The position numbers and the translations under genes are program-made. Shown here piece after piece: positions 19,519 through 28,797 of a stretch of 64,000 nucleotides of DNA. The notes beneath the pieces were generated by a model. The model ran no database searches and was not told where the DNA came from. It was given only the letters and a program-made list of their open reading frames with translations. The stretch is taken from positions 3,257,501 through 3,321,500 of the forward strand of contig NZ_CP056783.1 of assembly GCF_023278045.1 (NCBI RefSeq), given 5' to 3'. This stretch comes from Flavobacterium sp. K5-23 (GTDB lineage: Bacteria > Bacteroidota > Bacteroidia > Flavobacteriales > Flavobacteriaceae). Every line of letters begins with the position of its first letter. Position 1 is the first letter of the stretch.

Positions 19519-20331
19519 ATGCTATTCCAAATAAAATCCTATTTAAAATTCCTTTGGCATTCCAAAAATGAACACGCGGTGCATTCCCCATTCGTTTTTA
19601 CTTTGATTACTAAATGTTTTTATGACAAGAAACCGAAGCCGGAATATTCCGTTTTACAAGAGTATAGAAATTCTCTTTTAGCAAATACGGACACTATTGA
19701 GGTAACTGATTTTGGTGCTGGTTCGAAAGTATTTAAATCCAATACAAGAGAAATAACCAAGATTGCTAAAACTGCGGGAATTTCTCCTAAAAGGGCTGAG
19801 ATATTATTTAGAATAACAAATTATTTTCAGCCGGAAACAACATTAGAGATTGGAACTTCGTTAGGCTTGGCAACTTCCGCCTTGGCTGTGGGAAATCCTA
19901 AAGCTAAAATTACCACATTAGAAGGATGTCCTAATACAATGGCAATTGCTCAAAATCAATTTCAAAAATTTGGGTTAACCAATGTAAATTCTGTTGTAAC
20001 GGAGTTTAATTCTTATTTAGATAAAAATAATTCATCACTGAATACTGCCACTGCAAACTGCAAACTGAACACTGATTCCTTTTCCTTAATCTACTTCGAC
20101 GGTAATCATTCGAAAAAAGCAACTTTAGACTATTTTGAATTTTTACTACCAACTATTACTAATGAGACCGTTTGGATATTCGATGATATTCATTGGTCCG
20201 CTGAAATGGAAGAAGCTTGGGAAATTATAAAAAAGCACCCAAAAATTACCGTAACAATCGATACCTTTCAATGGGGAATCGTGTTTTTTAGATATGAACA
20301 GCCCAAAGAACATTTTGTAATTCGGGTTTAA
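19519..20331 (+). CDS. class I SAM-dependent methyltransferase carrying an in-frame repeat insert
   Basis: 270 residues. Motif I is LEIGTSLGLATSALA (from residue 109), preceded by a conserved AEILFRITNYFQPE helix and followed by ITTLEGCPN and LIYFDGNHSKKATLDYF, so it resembles the O-methyltransferase family. Between EFNSYLDKN and SFSLIYFDG, residues about 171-186 (SSLNTATANCKLNTD) are encoded by a copy of the dispersed ACTGAACACTGA repeat. The frame stays open across it. It would extend a surface loop before motif III. Substrate unknown. Confidence 0.87.
   Translation: MLFQIKSYLKFLWHSKNEHAVHSPFVFTLITKCFYDKKPKPEYSVLQEYRNSLLANTDTIEVTDFGAGSKVFKSNTREITKIAKTAGISPKRAEILFRITNYFQPETTLEIGTSLGLATSALAVGNPKAKITTLEGCPNTMAIAQNQFQKFGLTNVNSVVTEFNSYLDKNNSSLNTATANCKLNTDSFSLIYFDGNHSKKATLDYFEFLLPTITNETVWIFDDIHWSAEMEEAWEIIKKHPKITVTIDTFQWGIVFFRYEQPKEHFVIRV
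20034..20077. repeat. dispersed ACTGAACACTGA-type repeat inside a CDS (copy 2)
   Basis: TCACTGAATACTGCCACTGC followed by AAACTGCAAACTGAACACTG, matching the intergenic copies at 3883, 23647, 47391 and 58990. Unlike those, it lies inside an open reading frame, and its translation stays in frame with the methyltransferase. Confidence 0.65.
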
Positions 20332-20340
20332 CCCAAAAAA

Positions 20341-20368
20341 TAATGACAGCCATTACTGACTGTCATTA
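20341..20368 (-). terminator. intrinsic terminator of the lipoprotein gene
   Basis: Arms TAATGACAG (20341-20349) and CTGTCATTA (20360-20368), followed on the minus strand by a T6 tract. It sits just past the lipoprotein stop. Confidence 0.78.
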
Positions 20369-20389
20369 CTAATTCAAACTATTTTAATC

Positions 20390-21049
20390 TTATTTTTTAG
20401 CTTCTTTCATTTCAGCTGTTTTTGCTCCCATTCTATTTAAAGTATACATAGGTGCAAATTTCAATTTCAATCCAGCAATTTTTCTATTATCTGAAGAAGA
20501 AAGTCCTTCTTTTTCAACTGTATTTTTTCTACTGTCTAATGCTTCATACATCAATTTGATTTCGTCCCAATCTTCACGAGAATAACCATCTTTATTCGTC
20601 TTAACTGTAGAAACAAATTGATCATAAACACTAAGGATATTATTCTTGTTTACCCAATCAAAATTCATATCATCCCCAATTTTTCCTTCACCAAAAAGCG
20701 CATTACGCATTTGTTGTTTAGAATTTGGTTTTGAAGCTTCCATTTCAGCCATCGTTTTTTCTTTGAATGCTTCATATTTAGCTTTACTCGCTTCCACTCT
20801 TTCTGTAGCTTTTACTTCATTATTAAGATCTGATAATGCTGTATCTGCTTTACTACTTCTCAATTCATAAGTTGCCTCAATTGATGTCCAGTTAGCCGAA
20901 GCGTCTCCAACATCAACATTGCTTAAAGAGTCCACATAAACAACGTATGTATCAATTGTCTTTTCGGCCTCTTTTTGTTGTTCATCCTTACAAGATGTAA
21001 ACCCTAGTGCTAAAACCGCTATTCCTAATACTAAATTTCTACTTTTCAT
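20390..21049 (-). CDS. lipoprotein of the DUF6565-like type, function unknown
   Basis: 219 residues. The lipoprotein signal MKSRNLVLGIAVLALGFTSC places the lipidated cysteine at residue 20. The mature part is strongly helical and charged (DTALSDLNNEVKATERVEAS, YEAFKEKTMAEMEAS), with a C-terminal TLNRMGAKTAEMKEAKK. It resembles DUF6565-type Bacteroidota lipoproteins from memory, but this is not certain. Probably anchored to the inner or outer membrane on the periplasmic side. Confidence 0.75.
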   Translation of the reverse strand: MKSRNLVLGIAVLALGFTSCKDEQQKEAEKTIDTYVVYVDSLSNVDVGDASANWTSIEATYELRSSKADTALSDLNNEVKATERVEASKAKYEAFKEKTMAEMEASKPNSKQQMRNALFGEGKIGDDMNFDWVNKNNILSVYDQFVSTVKTNKDGYSREDWDEIKLMYEALDSRKNTVEKEGLSSSDNRKIAGLKLKFAPMYTLNRMGAKTAEMKEAKK

Positions 21050-21376
21050 AATTTCTGATGTTTAATTTCAAAACAAATGTAACTCCCTTTGTATCAGACT
21101 CAATAAAAATATGTGAATGTTGAAACTAATTAATATAATTGTGATAGTTTCAAATACTGATACATACAAAAGACCAGTAAACATAATAACGCAACACTAT
21201 TTGGGCTGTTTTATATTAGGTGTTTTATTCTTCTAAAAAACGAAACCGTTTATAGACTCCACATCTTTATGTAAACATTTTGTAACAAAAATGTATTTTA
21301 GACAACTTATCTTTAATTCAAAAGTCTTTTATACTTTTATAAACTAGAAACCATAATCAATCAATTGTATCTAAAA
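21050..21376. other. intergenic region between divergent lipoprotein and ABC genes
   Basis: An AT-rich gap with promoter-sized space for both genes. I see no clear -33/-7 pair, repeat or hairpin. Confidence 0.5.
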
Positions 21377-22093
21377 ATGGCAAATCCATTAATTAAAATA
21401 ACGAATATCAAAAGAGATTTTGTTCTCGGAAACGAAATTGTTTATGTCTTAAAAGGAATCGATTTAGAAATAAACAAAGGGGAATATGTAGCTTTAATGG
21501 GACCATCAGGTTCTGGTAAATCAACTTTAATGAACCTTTTAGGCTGTTTAGACACTCCTACATCCGGTAGCTATATTCTTAATAGCAAAGATGTGAGTAA
21601 GATGAAAGATGACGAACTTGCCGAAATACGTAATAAAGAAATAGGTTTTGTATTCCAGACTTTCAACCTTTTACCAAGAACAACTGCACTTGATAACGTA
21701 GCTTTACCAATGATATATGCAGGTTATTCAAAATCTGAAAGAAAAGCCAGAGCAGAAGAAGTGTTAACTCAAGTAGGACTTTCGGACCGTATGGACCACC
21801 AGCCCAACCAACTTTCAGGAGGACAAAGACAACGTGTTGCTGTTGCCAGAGCAATAGTAAACACACCTTCTATCATTCTTGCCGATGAACCTACAGGAAA
21901 CTTGGACAGTAAGACTTCAACGGAAATCATGCACTTATTTGATGAAATTCACAGTAAAGGAAATACTGTAATATTAGTTACTCACGAGGAAGATATTGCT
22001 AAACACGCACATAGAATTATTCGTTTACGTGATGGAGTAATTGAGAGTGATACCGTAAATAAACAGGAAAAGAAAAGCCCGAGTCAAGTTTAG
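21377..22093 (+). CDS. ABC transporter ATP-binding protein (LolD/MacB type)
   Basis: 238 residues from the ATG at 21377 (MANPLIKI); an in-frame TTG four codons earlier is less likely. Walker A is GPSGSGKST, the signature is [14 protein letters not shown], and Walker B is [12 protein letters not shown] followed by [19 protein letters not shown]. This is the MacB/LolD/FtsE class, which powers extrusion of lipoproteins, peptides or macrolides together with a FtsX-like permease. No permease gene is next to it here. A short gap separates it from an unrelated ATP-grasp gene. Confidence 0.92.
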   Translation: MANPLIKITNIKRDFVLGNEIVYVLKGIDLEINKGEYVALMGPSGSGKSTLMNLLGCLDTPTSGSYILNSKDVSKMKDDELAEIRNKEIGFVFQTFNLLPRTTALDNVALPMIYAGYSKSERKARAEEVLTQVGLSDRMDHQPNQLSGGQRQRVAVARAIVNTPSIILADEPTGNLDSKTSTEIMHLFDEIHSKGNTVILVTHEEDIAKHAHRIIRLRDGVIESDTVNKQEKKSPSQV

Positions 22094-22168
22094 GAAATAA
22101 CTGTTTAATCATAGTTAGACAACATCCTTTTTCAAACAAATAATTACGAACGCAGCAATTACAAATAA

Positions 22169-23026
22169 ATGAAAATAGGCATACTCACCTGTGATAAACT
22201 TCCTGAATTACTAGCATCAGAACAAGTTTTAATTCCTGCTTTATCAAAACATAATATTGATGCAAAACCAGTCATTTGGAATGATCCAAATATTGACTGG
22301 AGTGCTTTTGACTATTTGATTTTTCGCAATACCTGGGACTATTTCGAGAAAGAAACCGAATTCAACCTTTGGCTTGACCACATAGAAAAATTAGGGATCA
22401 AAACCCTAAATCCTATTGCAATCATCAGGCAAAACAAACATAAATTCTATTTGCGTGAAATGGAAAAGCAGGGAGTTCTAATTCTCCCTACTGTTTTTAT
22501 AGATAAAACAAACGCACTGAATTTAAAAGAATTAATTCCTCCCCATTGGAAAAAAGCGGTAATAAAACCAGCGTTTTCGGCAGGCTCCTATCTTACTGAG
22601 GTGTTTGACATAGATGCAATTGATCAAATCAATACCCAATACCTAAATATAGCTCAGAAAAAAGAACTGCTGCTGCAAGAATTTATGCCTGAAATTCAAA
22701 CATTAGGCGAAACCTCATTTATCTTTTTCAACAAAAAATTCTCGCATGCGGTAAATAAAAAACCCGCTGATGGCGATTTTAGAATTCAATCCCAATTTGG
22801 AGGTCAATATGCACTCATAGAACCAAGTCTTGAATTAATTGAAAAAGCCCAAAACATTGTCAATACTTTTCAAGGAGATTTATTATATGCCAGAGTGGAT
22901 GGTATTGTTATAGAAAACGAATTGCATCTTATGGAAGTGGAATGCATCGAACCTGATTTGTATTTCGAATTATCTGAAGGTGCTATTGAACGTTTTGTTA
23001 ACACAATAGTCGAGTTAATAGCGTAA
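22169..23026 (+). CDS. ATP-grasp domain protein (RimK/glutathione synthetase-like)
   Basis: 285 residues. An N-terminal pre-ATP-grasp part (MKIGILTCDKLPELLAS ... FRNTWDYFEKETEFNLWLD) is followed by the ATP-grasp core: NKHKFYLREMEKQGVLILPT, AVIKPAFSAGSYLTEVF, ELLLQEFMPEIQTLGE and VDGIVIENELHLMEVECIEP, the last being the Mg-binding E..E region. Relatives ligate carboxylates to amines using ATP. The substrate is unknown; the NTWDY motif is seen in a Bacteroidota-wide family of unassigned ligases. Confidence 0.85.
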   Translation: MKIGILTCDKLPELLASEQVLIPALSKHNIDAKPVIWNDPNIDWSAFDYLIFRNTWDYFEKETEFNLWLDHIEKLGIKTLNPIAIIRQNKHKFYLREMEKQGVLILPTVFIDKTNALNLKELIPPHWKKAVIKPAFSAGSYLTEVFDIDAIDQINTQYLNIAQKKELLLQEFMPEIQTLGETSFIFFNKKFSHAVNKKPADGDFRIQSQFGGQYALIEPSLELIEKAQNIVNTFQGDLLYARVDGIVIENELHLMEVECIEPDLYFELSEGAIERFVNTIVELIA

Positions 23027-23080
23027 ATTTGTTCTTTGAGATACTCCAATGAATTTCTCATTCAAAAAACACAACTTATA

Positions 23081-23650
23081 ATGAAAGTATATACTAAAAC
23101 CGGAGATAAAGGGACAACTGCCCTTTTTGGAGGAACCCGTGTTCCTAAAGATCACATTCGAATTGAAAGTTACGGAACGGTAGACGAATTGAATTCGCAT
23201 ATAGGATTGATTAGAGACCAAGAAATGAATTCCCATTATAAAGAGATATTAATCGAAATTCAAGATCGCTTGTTTACTGTTGGTGCTATTCTAGCCACAC
23301 CACCGGAAAAAGAAGTAATGAAAAACGGTGAACTACGATTGCAAAAACTTGGAATTATAGAAAGCGATATCGAATTATTAGAAAACGAAATTGACGCTAT
23401 GGAGAATGAGTTGCCACAAATGACTCATTTTGTATTACCAGGTGGCCATACTACTGTGTCATATTGTCATATAGCCCGTTGTGTTTGCCGCCGCGCAGAA
23501 CGTCTGGCTGTGCATTTAAGCCACAATGAACCTGTTGCCGAAATAGCAATCAAATACCTGAACCGACTTTCTGACTACCTTTTTGTATTGGCACGGAAGT
23601 TGTCTCATGATTTGAACGCTGAGGAAGTCCAATGGATACCCCGAAAGTGA
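23081..23650 (+). CDS. cob(I)alamin adenosyltransferase, PduO type
   Basis: 189 residues from the ATG at 23081 (MKVYTKTGDKGTTALFGG); an in-frame start 15 codons earlier lacks the conserved beginning. The family hallmarks are TKTGDKGTT, YGTVDELNSHIG and the C-terminal CRRAERLAV. It transfers adenosyl from ATP to cob(I)alamin, giving coenzyme B12. It lies 54 bases after the ATP-grasp gene and may share its transcript. Other B12 genes are absent from the window. Confidence 0.92.
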   Translation: MKVYTKTGDKGTTALFGGTRVPKDHIRIESYGTVDELNSHIGLIRDQEMNSHYKEILIEIQDRLFTVGAILATPPEKEVMKNGELRLQKLGIIESDIELLENEIDAMENELPQMTHFVLPGGHTTVSYCHIARCVCRRAERLAVHLSHNEPVAEIAIKYLNRLSDYLFVLARKLSHDLNAEEVQWIPRK

Positions 23651-23712
23651 TCAGTTGACAGTAATAAGTTGACAGTGAAAAACTGAATATTAATAGCTGA
23701 ATACTGAACACT
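23647..23712. repeat. dispersed ACTGAACACTGA-type repeat (copy 3)
   Basis: Begins at the adenosyltransferase stop codon: GTGATCAGTTGACAGTAATA through TAGCTGAATACTGAACACTA. Same unit style as the stretches at 3883, 20034, 47391 and 58990. Confidence 0.6.
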
Positions 23713-23758
23713 AAAAAAACACGTTCTTAACTTTTTTATAAAATAAATGATTTTTTAC

Positions 23759-23788
23759 TTGTCTTTTTCAGTAAAAAATTTATTTTTG
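23759..23788 (+). promoter_or_regulatory. Bacteroidota-type promoter of the DUF2795 gene
   Basis: TTG (23759-23761), a 19-base spacer, then TATTTTTG (23781-23788). This matches the Flavobacterium consensus TTG ... TAnnTTTG well. The start codon follows 23 bases later. Confidence 0.65.
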
Positions 23789-23810
23789 CACAAAACTAAA
23801 TCGACAAAAG

Positions 23811-24032
23811 ATGTATTGGACATTAGAATTAGCATCCTATTTAAGTGATGCACCATGGCCTGCTAACAAAGACGAACTTATTGACTACGCTATACGTGCT
23901 GGTGCTCCATTAGAAGTAGTAGAAAATCTACAATCTATTGAAGACGAAGGCGAGATATACGAATCAATGGAAGAAATCTGGCCAGATTATCCTACAGACG
24001 AAGATTATCTTTGGAATGAGGATGAATATTAA
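23811..24032 (+). CDS. DUF2795 domain-containing small protein
   Basis: 73 residues, very acidic (MYWTLELASYLSDAPWPANKDELIDYAIRAG...; C-terminus YPTDEDYLWNEDEY). The ELASYLSDAPWPANKDELIDYA block is the DUF2795 signature. Function unknown. It has its own promoter and terminator and lies just upstream of secA. Confidence 0.88.
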   Translation: MYWTLELASYLSDAPWPANKDELIDYAIRAGAPLEVVENLQSIEDEGEIYESMEEIWPDYPTDEDYLWNEDEY

Positions 24033-24049
24033 AAAATTACCCCAAGAAA

Positions 24050-24074
24050 AAGTCTCAGAAGAGGCTTTTTTTTT
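24050..24074 (+). terminator. terminator of the DUF2795 gene
   Basis: Arms AAGTCTC (24050-24056) and GAGGCTT (24061-24067), loop AGAA, followed by a T-tract of nine bases counted from the last arm base pair. Confidence 0.8.
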
Positions 24075-24118
24075 GGTTAAATTTACAAGTATCAAATAAA
24101 TAGAAATACAAATATATT

Positions 24119-27100
24119 ATGAGTTTCATAAATAGCATTATTAAAGCCTTTGTTGGGGATAAGTCCCAGAAGGATGTTAAGGCTTTGCAGCCTTACTTAA
24201 ATAAAATCAAAACATTTGAAAGCGGACTTATATCGTTATCTCATGACGAACTTAGAGGCCGTACATTTTATTTTAAGGATCAAATAAAGCAAGCCAGAGC
24301 TGCTGTCGATGCTAAAATAGTTGCCCTTCAACTAGAAGTGGAAGCAATACAAGATATAGACCAAAGAGAAGATATCTACAACACCATTGATGCTTTAGAA
24401 AAAGAAGCATACGACATCTCTGAGAAAACGTTACTTGAAATTCTTCCTGAAGCTTTTGCAGTAGTAAAAGAAACAGCAAGACGTTTTAAAGACAACTCAG
24501 AAATTATTGTAACTGCATCAGCAAAAGACAGAGAATTCTCTGGAGCTAAACCTTATGTTTCTCTTGATGGCGATAAAGCTATCTGGTTAAACAAATGGAA
24601 TGCTGCAGGAAAAGAAATCACTTGGGACATGATACATTATGATGTTCAGTTGATAGGTGGAATGGTGCTTCACGAAGGAAAAGTTGCAGAGATGCAAACA
24701 GGGGAAGGAAAAACATTAGTAGCTACTTTACCTATTTATTTGAATGCTTTAACTGGGAACGGTGTGCATTTAGTAACTGTGAATGACTATTTAGCTAAAC
24801 GTGATAGTACATGGAAAGCCCCTTTATTTGAATTTCACGGTTTGACTGTTGATTGTATTGACAACCACCAACCAAGTTCTGAAGGAAGAAAAGCGGCTTA
24901 TAACGCAGATATCACTTACGGAACAAATAACGAATTTGGTTTTGATTATTTAAGAGATAACATGACCCATTCGCCTGATGATTTAGTGCAAAGAAAACAC
25001 AACTATGCCATTGTCGATGAGGTCGATTCGGTATTAATTGATGACGCTAGAACGCCATTGATTATTTCTGGTCCAGTACCACAAGGAGATCGCCACGAGT
25101 TTAATGAACTGAAACCAAAAATCGAAAACCTAGTGGCGTTACAACGTCAACTGGCAAACGGATTTTTATCTGAAGCTAAAAAATTAATAAAAGAAGGAAA
25201 CACTAAAGAAGGTGGTTTCTTATTGTTAAGAGCTTACAGAAGTTTACCTAAAAACAAAGCTTTAATTAAGTTTTTAAGTGAAGAAGGAATCAAACAATTA
25301 CTTCAAAAAACGGAAAATCAATACATGACGGACAACAATCGCGAAATGCATAAGATTGATGAAGCCTTGTATTTTGTAATTGAAGAAAAAAACAATCAGG
25401 TAGAACTGACTGATAACGGAATTAAATTCCTTTCAGGAGATACTGATTCAGACTTTTTCGTGCTTCCAGATATTGGAACTGAAATTGCAGCTATCGAAAA
25501 GAAAAAATTAGACAAAGACGCTGAAGCGGAAGAAAAGGAAAAATTATTCCAAGATTTCGGAGTGAAAAGCGAACGTATTCATACACTAACACAACTTTTG
25601 AAAGCGTATAGCCTTTTCGAAAAAGATGTAGAGTATGTAATCATGGACAACAAAATTATGATTGTCGATGAGCAAACAGGTCGTATTATGGATGGTCGTC
25701 GTTATTCTGACGGATTACACCAAGCGATTGAAGCTAAAGAAAATGTAAAAATAGAGGCTGCAACTCAAACATTTGCTACTGTAACTTTACAGAATTACTT
25801 TAGAATGTATAACAAACTGGGTGGTATGACTGGAACAGCAGTTACTGAAGCTGGTGAGTTATGGCAAATATACAAATTGGACGTAGTGGAAATTCCTACT
25901 AACAGACCAATGGCTAGACTTGACAAAGAGGATTATATCTATAAAACGACTCGTGAAAAATTCAATGCAGTAATCGAAGATGTAACTGAATTATCAAAAG
26001 CAGGAAGACCAGTTCTTATTGGTACTACTTCGGTTGAAATCTCAGAATTATTAAGCCGAATGCTGAAAATGAGAGGTGTTGCGCACAATGTATTGAATGC
26101 AAAAATGCACAAACAAGAAGCTCAAATTGTTGAAGAAGCAGGAAAAGCTGGTGTTGTTACAATTGCAACAAATATGGCTGGACGTGGAACGGATATTAAA
26201 TTATCTGCCGAAGTAAAAGCTGCAGGTGGTCTTGCCATTATAGGTACTGAACGTCATGACTCTCGTCGTGTTGACCGTCAGTTAAGAGGTCGTGCCGGTC
26301 GTCAAGGAGATCCAGGAAGTTCTCAATTTTATGTTTCGCTTGAAGATAACCTAATGCGTTTATTTGGTTCTGAAAGAGTGGCTAAGGTGATGGATAGAAT
26401 GGGACTTGAAGAAGGTGAAGTAATCCAGCATTCGATGATGACAAAATCGATCGAACGTGCACAGAAAAAAGTGGAAGAAAACAACTTTGGTGTTCGTAAG
26501 CGTTTGTTAGAATATGATGATGTTATGAATGCACAACGTGAAGTAGTTTACAAACGTCGTCGTCATGCATTGTTTGGAGAACGTTTAAAACTGGATATTG
26601 CTAACATGTTGTATGATACTTGTGAGCTTATTGTTCAGGATACTAAAGGAACAAATGATTTCAAGAACTTCGAGTTTGATTTAATTCGTTATTTCTCTAT
26701 CACTTCTCCAGTAAGCGAGAGTGATTTCGTTAAATCAACGGAGATTGAATTGACTGGAAAAATATACAAAGAAGCTTTAAAATATTACACGGAGAAAACA
26801 GAACGTAGTGCTAGAGAAGCCTTCCCTATTATCCAAAATGTTTACGAAGATAAAAACAACCATTTCGAACGTATAGTAGTTCCTTTCACTGATGGAGCAA
26901 AATCATTAAACGTAGTAACTGATTTAAAACGTGCTTACGATACCCAAGGAAAACAATTAGTTGCTGATTTTGAGAAAAACATCACTCTAGCGATTGTTGA
27001 CGAAGCTTGGAAAAAACACTTACGTAAAATGGACGAATTGAAACAATCAGTTCAATTAGCCGTTCACGAACAAAAAGACCCATTGCTTATCTATAAATTT

Positions 27101-27463
27101 GAAGCTTTCAATTTATTCAACAGTATGTTGAATGGAGTGAACAAAGAAGTGATTTCATTCTTGTTTAAAGGTGATTTACCACAACAAAGTGCACCAGAAA
27201 TTCAAGAAGCAAAAGAAGTGCGTAAAAAAGAAAACTACAAAACTTCTAAAGACGAAATTACAAGTAGTGAATCAGCTAATCGTGAAGCGGGAGAAACGCA
27301 ACAACGACAAGTAACAGAAACTATCGTAAGAGATATGCCTAAGATTAACCGTAATGACAATGTTACTTTAAAACAAGTAGCTACAGGAAAAACGGAAACG
27401 ATGAAATTTAAAAAAGCCGAAAGTCTATTGTCTTCAGGAGAATGGGTTATCGTAAATGAATAA
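24119..27463 (+). CDS. secA: protein translocase subunit SecA (long Bacteroidota form)
   Basis: 1114 residues, about 210 more than the E. coli protein. The motor has MQTGEGKTL (Walker A), DEVDSVLIDDARTPLIISG (DEAD-type Walker B and following) and GRAGRQGDPGSSQFYVS (motif VI). The extra length is mostly in the preprotein cross-linking region (around residues 325-460, with IDEALYFVIEE) and in the N-terminal part. The usual C-terminal SecB/zinc motif with three cysteines is missing; instead there is a tail ending MKFKKAESLLSSGEWVIVNE. It drives Sec-dependent export with SecYEG. A strong terminator follows. Confidence 0.97.
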   Translation: MSFINSIIKAFVGDKSQKDVKALQPYLNKIKTFESGLISLSHDELRGRTFYFKDQIKQARAAVDAKIVALQLEVEAIQDIDQREDIYNTIDALEKEAYDISEKTLLEILPEAFAVVKETARRFKDNSEIIVTASAKDREFSGAKPYVSLDGDKAIWLNKWNAAGKEITWDMIHYDVQLIGGMVLHEGKVAEMQTGEGKTLVATLPIYLNALTGNGVHLVTVNDYLAKRDSTWKAPLFEFHGLTVDCIDNHQPSSEGRKAAYNADITYGTNNEFGFDYLRDNMTHSPDDLVQRKHNYAIVDEVDSVLIDDARTPLIISGPVPQGDRHEFNELKPKIENLVALQRQLANGFLSEAKKLIKEGNTKEGGFLLLRAYRSLPKNKALIKFLSEEGIKQLLQKTENQYMTDNNREMHKIDEALYFVIEEKNNQVELTDNGIKFLSGDTDSDFFVLPDIGTEIAAIEKKKLDKDAEAEEKEKLFQDFGVKSERIHTLTQLLKAYSLFEKDVEYVIMDNKIMIVDEQTGRIMDGRRYSDGLHQAIEAKENVKIEAATQTFATVTLQNYFRMYNKLGGMTGTAVTEAGELWQIYKLDVVEIPTNRPMARLDKEDYIYKTTREKFNAVIEDVTELSKAGRPVLIGTTSVEISELLSRMLKMRGVAHNVLNAKMHKQEAQIVEEAGKAGVVTIATNMAGRGTDIKLSAEVKAAGGLAIIGTERHDSRRVDRQLRGRAGRQGDPGSSQFYVSLEDNLMRLFGSERVAKVMDRMGLEEGEVIQHSMMTKSIERAQKKVEENNFGVRKRLLEYDDVMNAQREVVYKRRRHALFGERLKLDIANMLYDTCELIVQDTKGTNDFKNFEFDLIRYFSITSPVSESDFVKSTEIELTGKIYKEALKYYTEKTERSAREAFPIIQNVYEDKNNHFERIVVPFTDGAKSLNVVTDLKRAYDTQGKQLVADFEKNITLAIVDEAWKKHLRKMDELKQSVQLAVHEQKDPLLIYKFEAFNLFNSMLNGVNKEVISFLFKGDLPQQSAPEIQEAKEVRKKENYKTSKDEITSSESANREAGETQQRQVTETIVRDMPKINRNDNVTLKQVATGKTETMKFKKAESLLSSGEWVIVNE

Positions 27464-27489
27464 TATTTCAGAAACTAGATTCTATATTA

Positions 27490-27527
27490 AATTCCCCAAT
27501 TGCGAAAGTAGTTGGGGAATTTTTTTT
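27490..27527 (+). terminator. intrinsic terminator of secA
   Basis: Arms AATTCCCCAA (27490-27499) and TTGGGGAATT (27512-27521), running into T8. Confidence 0.88.
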
Positions 27528-27580
27528 ATCCTGAATTTATTTCAGGATCTAATGTAGAAGTTTGGCAGTAGTTGTTTCTC

Positions 27581-27726
27581 GAGCAATTCCCGCCATTCGC
27601 TACAAGCTATTTGGTTTCAAACCCTTTTTCTATCCGCTGGCAGGAGCTTCCTACGGTCGCTCTGCCACCACCAGAAAAAAGTGGTTCTCCACCTGCATAG
27701 GCTTTTCACTGCTGTCGGGGCTAGGG
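27581..27726 (-). repeat. structured intergenic repeat, expanded form (copy 3)
   Basis: Read on the minus strand it begins CCCTAGCCCCGACAGCAGTG then AAAAGCCT, and ends AGCTTGTAGCGAATGGCGGG then AATTGCTC. These flanks match those of the elements at 2828 and 8497. The apical part is about 90 bases long and includes the hairpin TGGCAG (27638-27643) with CTGCCA (27662-27667) and the pair CCAC/GTGG (around 27668-27684). It lies between secA and the DUF2971 gene. Confidence 0.55.
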
Positions 27727-27856
27727 ATTTAATCATATTATGTGCGTTGTTGTAGTTCCCCGAAAGGATAGAAATCCATCTTTGTGGGATAGTAAATTTC
27801 CGAAAACTATTTATAAGTATTTTCGGATATTAAGTTATATATTTGAAATTAATAAA

Positions 27857-27874
27857 GTCTGACGTTTATCAGAC
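27857..27874. repeat. palindrome GTCTGA-CGTTTA-TCAGAC
   Basis: A six-base-arm inverted repeat about 95 bases upstream of the DUF2971 start. It shares the core CTGACGTTTRTCAGAC with 11733. Confidence 0.4.
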
Positions 27875-27967
27875 ATAGCTACCCAATTTAGGGGTGATAA
27901 GTTTTATAACGTCAATAGTATATACTAGTTAGCAGTCAGTCAAAACCAAAACTCTATAGAATCATTC

Positions 27968-28759
27968 ATGGAAGAGAAAAAAATAACTGTAAATCATGGA
28001 GTTTTAGATGACATAGAATTACCTCCAATTGTTTATAAGTACAGAAATTGGTCAGATGATTATCATAAAAGATTTATAACTGAAAGAGAAGTTTTTATGG
28101 CTTCTGCTCGTTCATTTGAAGATCAATTAGATTGTAGAAATCCAACAAGATTTGATTTATTAAGTAACCAACAGATTTATGATTATTACTTCTGGTCTTC
28201 ACAAAGAGAAAATGCTAATTTCTCACGTCAACAACATCGAAAATTCGCAAGATATTGGGCTAAACATTCCGCTGTAAAAGATCAAAAAGCACAACAAAAA
28301 TGGATGGATAATTCAATAGAAGAATATTATGACCATGATGGAATATTAAGTCTAACAGAAAATTGTAGCAATGATGCAATGTGGGAGAAATATGCCGATA
28401 ATGGAAAAGGATTTTGTATTGGTTATAATAGTCGTGAAATGTTTAGACACATTGGTGGTGGTGGAAAAGTCGATTATGTCGATGCTCTACCTATTATATT
28501 ACCTGAACCGTTTATGCATTTTGCTGAATCATTAAAAAATAGGGTTTATAGTAAAACTACTTATTGGAGTTTTGAAGAAGAATATAGGACTAAAAAATTC
28601 TGGCAAAACCCTGCAACAATAAAAGATAGACAAATACAATTACCTAAAGAAGCTTTCAATAAAATTATTTTAGGAAACAACATTAGTGAAAAAGACAAAA
28701 AAGAGATTATAGAAAACACTAAAAATTATATTGGTAATATTGAAATTGTTCAAAGATAA
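27968..28759 (+). CDS. DUF2971 domain-containing protein
   Basis: 263 residues. The DUF2971 pattern is present: YKYRNWSDDYHKRFITEREVF near the N-terminus, then ASARSFEDQLDC, then SLTENCSNDAMWEKYADNGKG with FCIGYN, then TTYWSFEEEYRTKKFW. No catalytic role is established for the family. It is patchily distributed and often found in accessory regions. Codon use is strikingly AT-rich (many AAA, TTA, GAT), more so than secA. It is surrounded by repeat-bearing gaps, which fits an acquired gene. Confidence 0.85.
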   Translation: MEEKKITVNHGVLDDIELPPIVYKYRNWSDDYHKRFITEREVFMASARSFEDQLDCRNPTRFDLLSNQQIYDYYFWSSQRENANFSRQQHRKFARYWAKHSAVKDQKAQQKWMDNSIEEYYDHDGILSLTENCSNDAMWEKYADNGKGFCIGYNSREMFRHIGGGGKVDYVDALPIILPEPFMHFAESLKNRVYSKTTYWSFEEEYRTKKFWQNPATIKDRQIQLPKEAFNKIILGNNISEKDKKEIIENTKNYIGNIEIVQR

Positions 28760-28797
28760 TGACCGAACTGCTAATCGAGTAGACGGCTCACCCCTTC

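Larger units (their letters stand above)
27464..27967. other. 504-base non-coding region after secA
   Basis: Holds in order the secA terminator, a second small hairpin ATCCTGAA/TTCAGGAT (27528-27548), the long structured repeat at 27581-27726, and the palindrome at 27857-27874. I see no gene. Confidence 0.7.
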
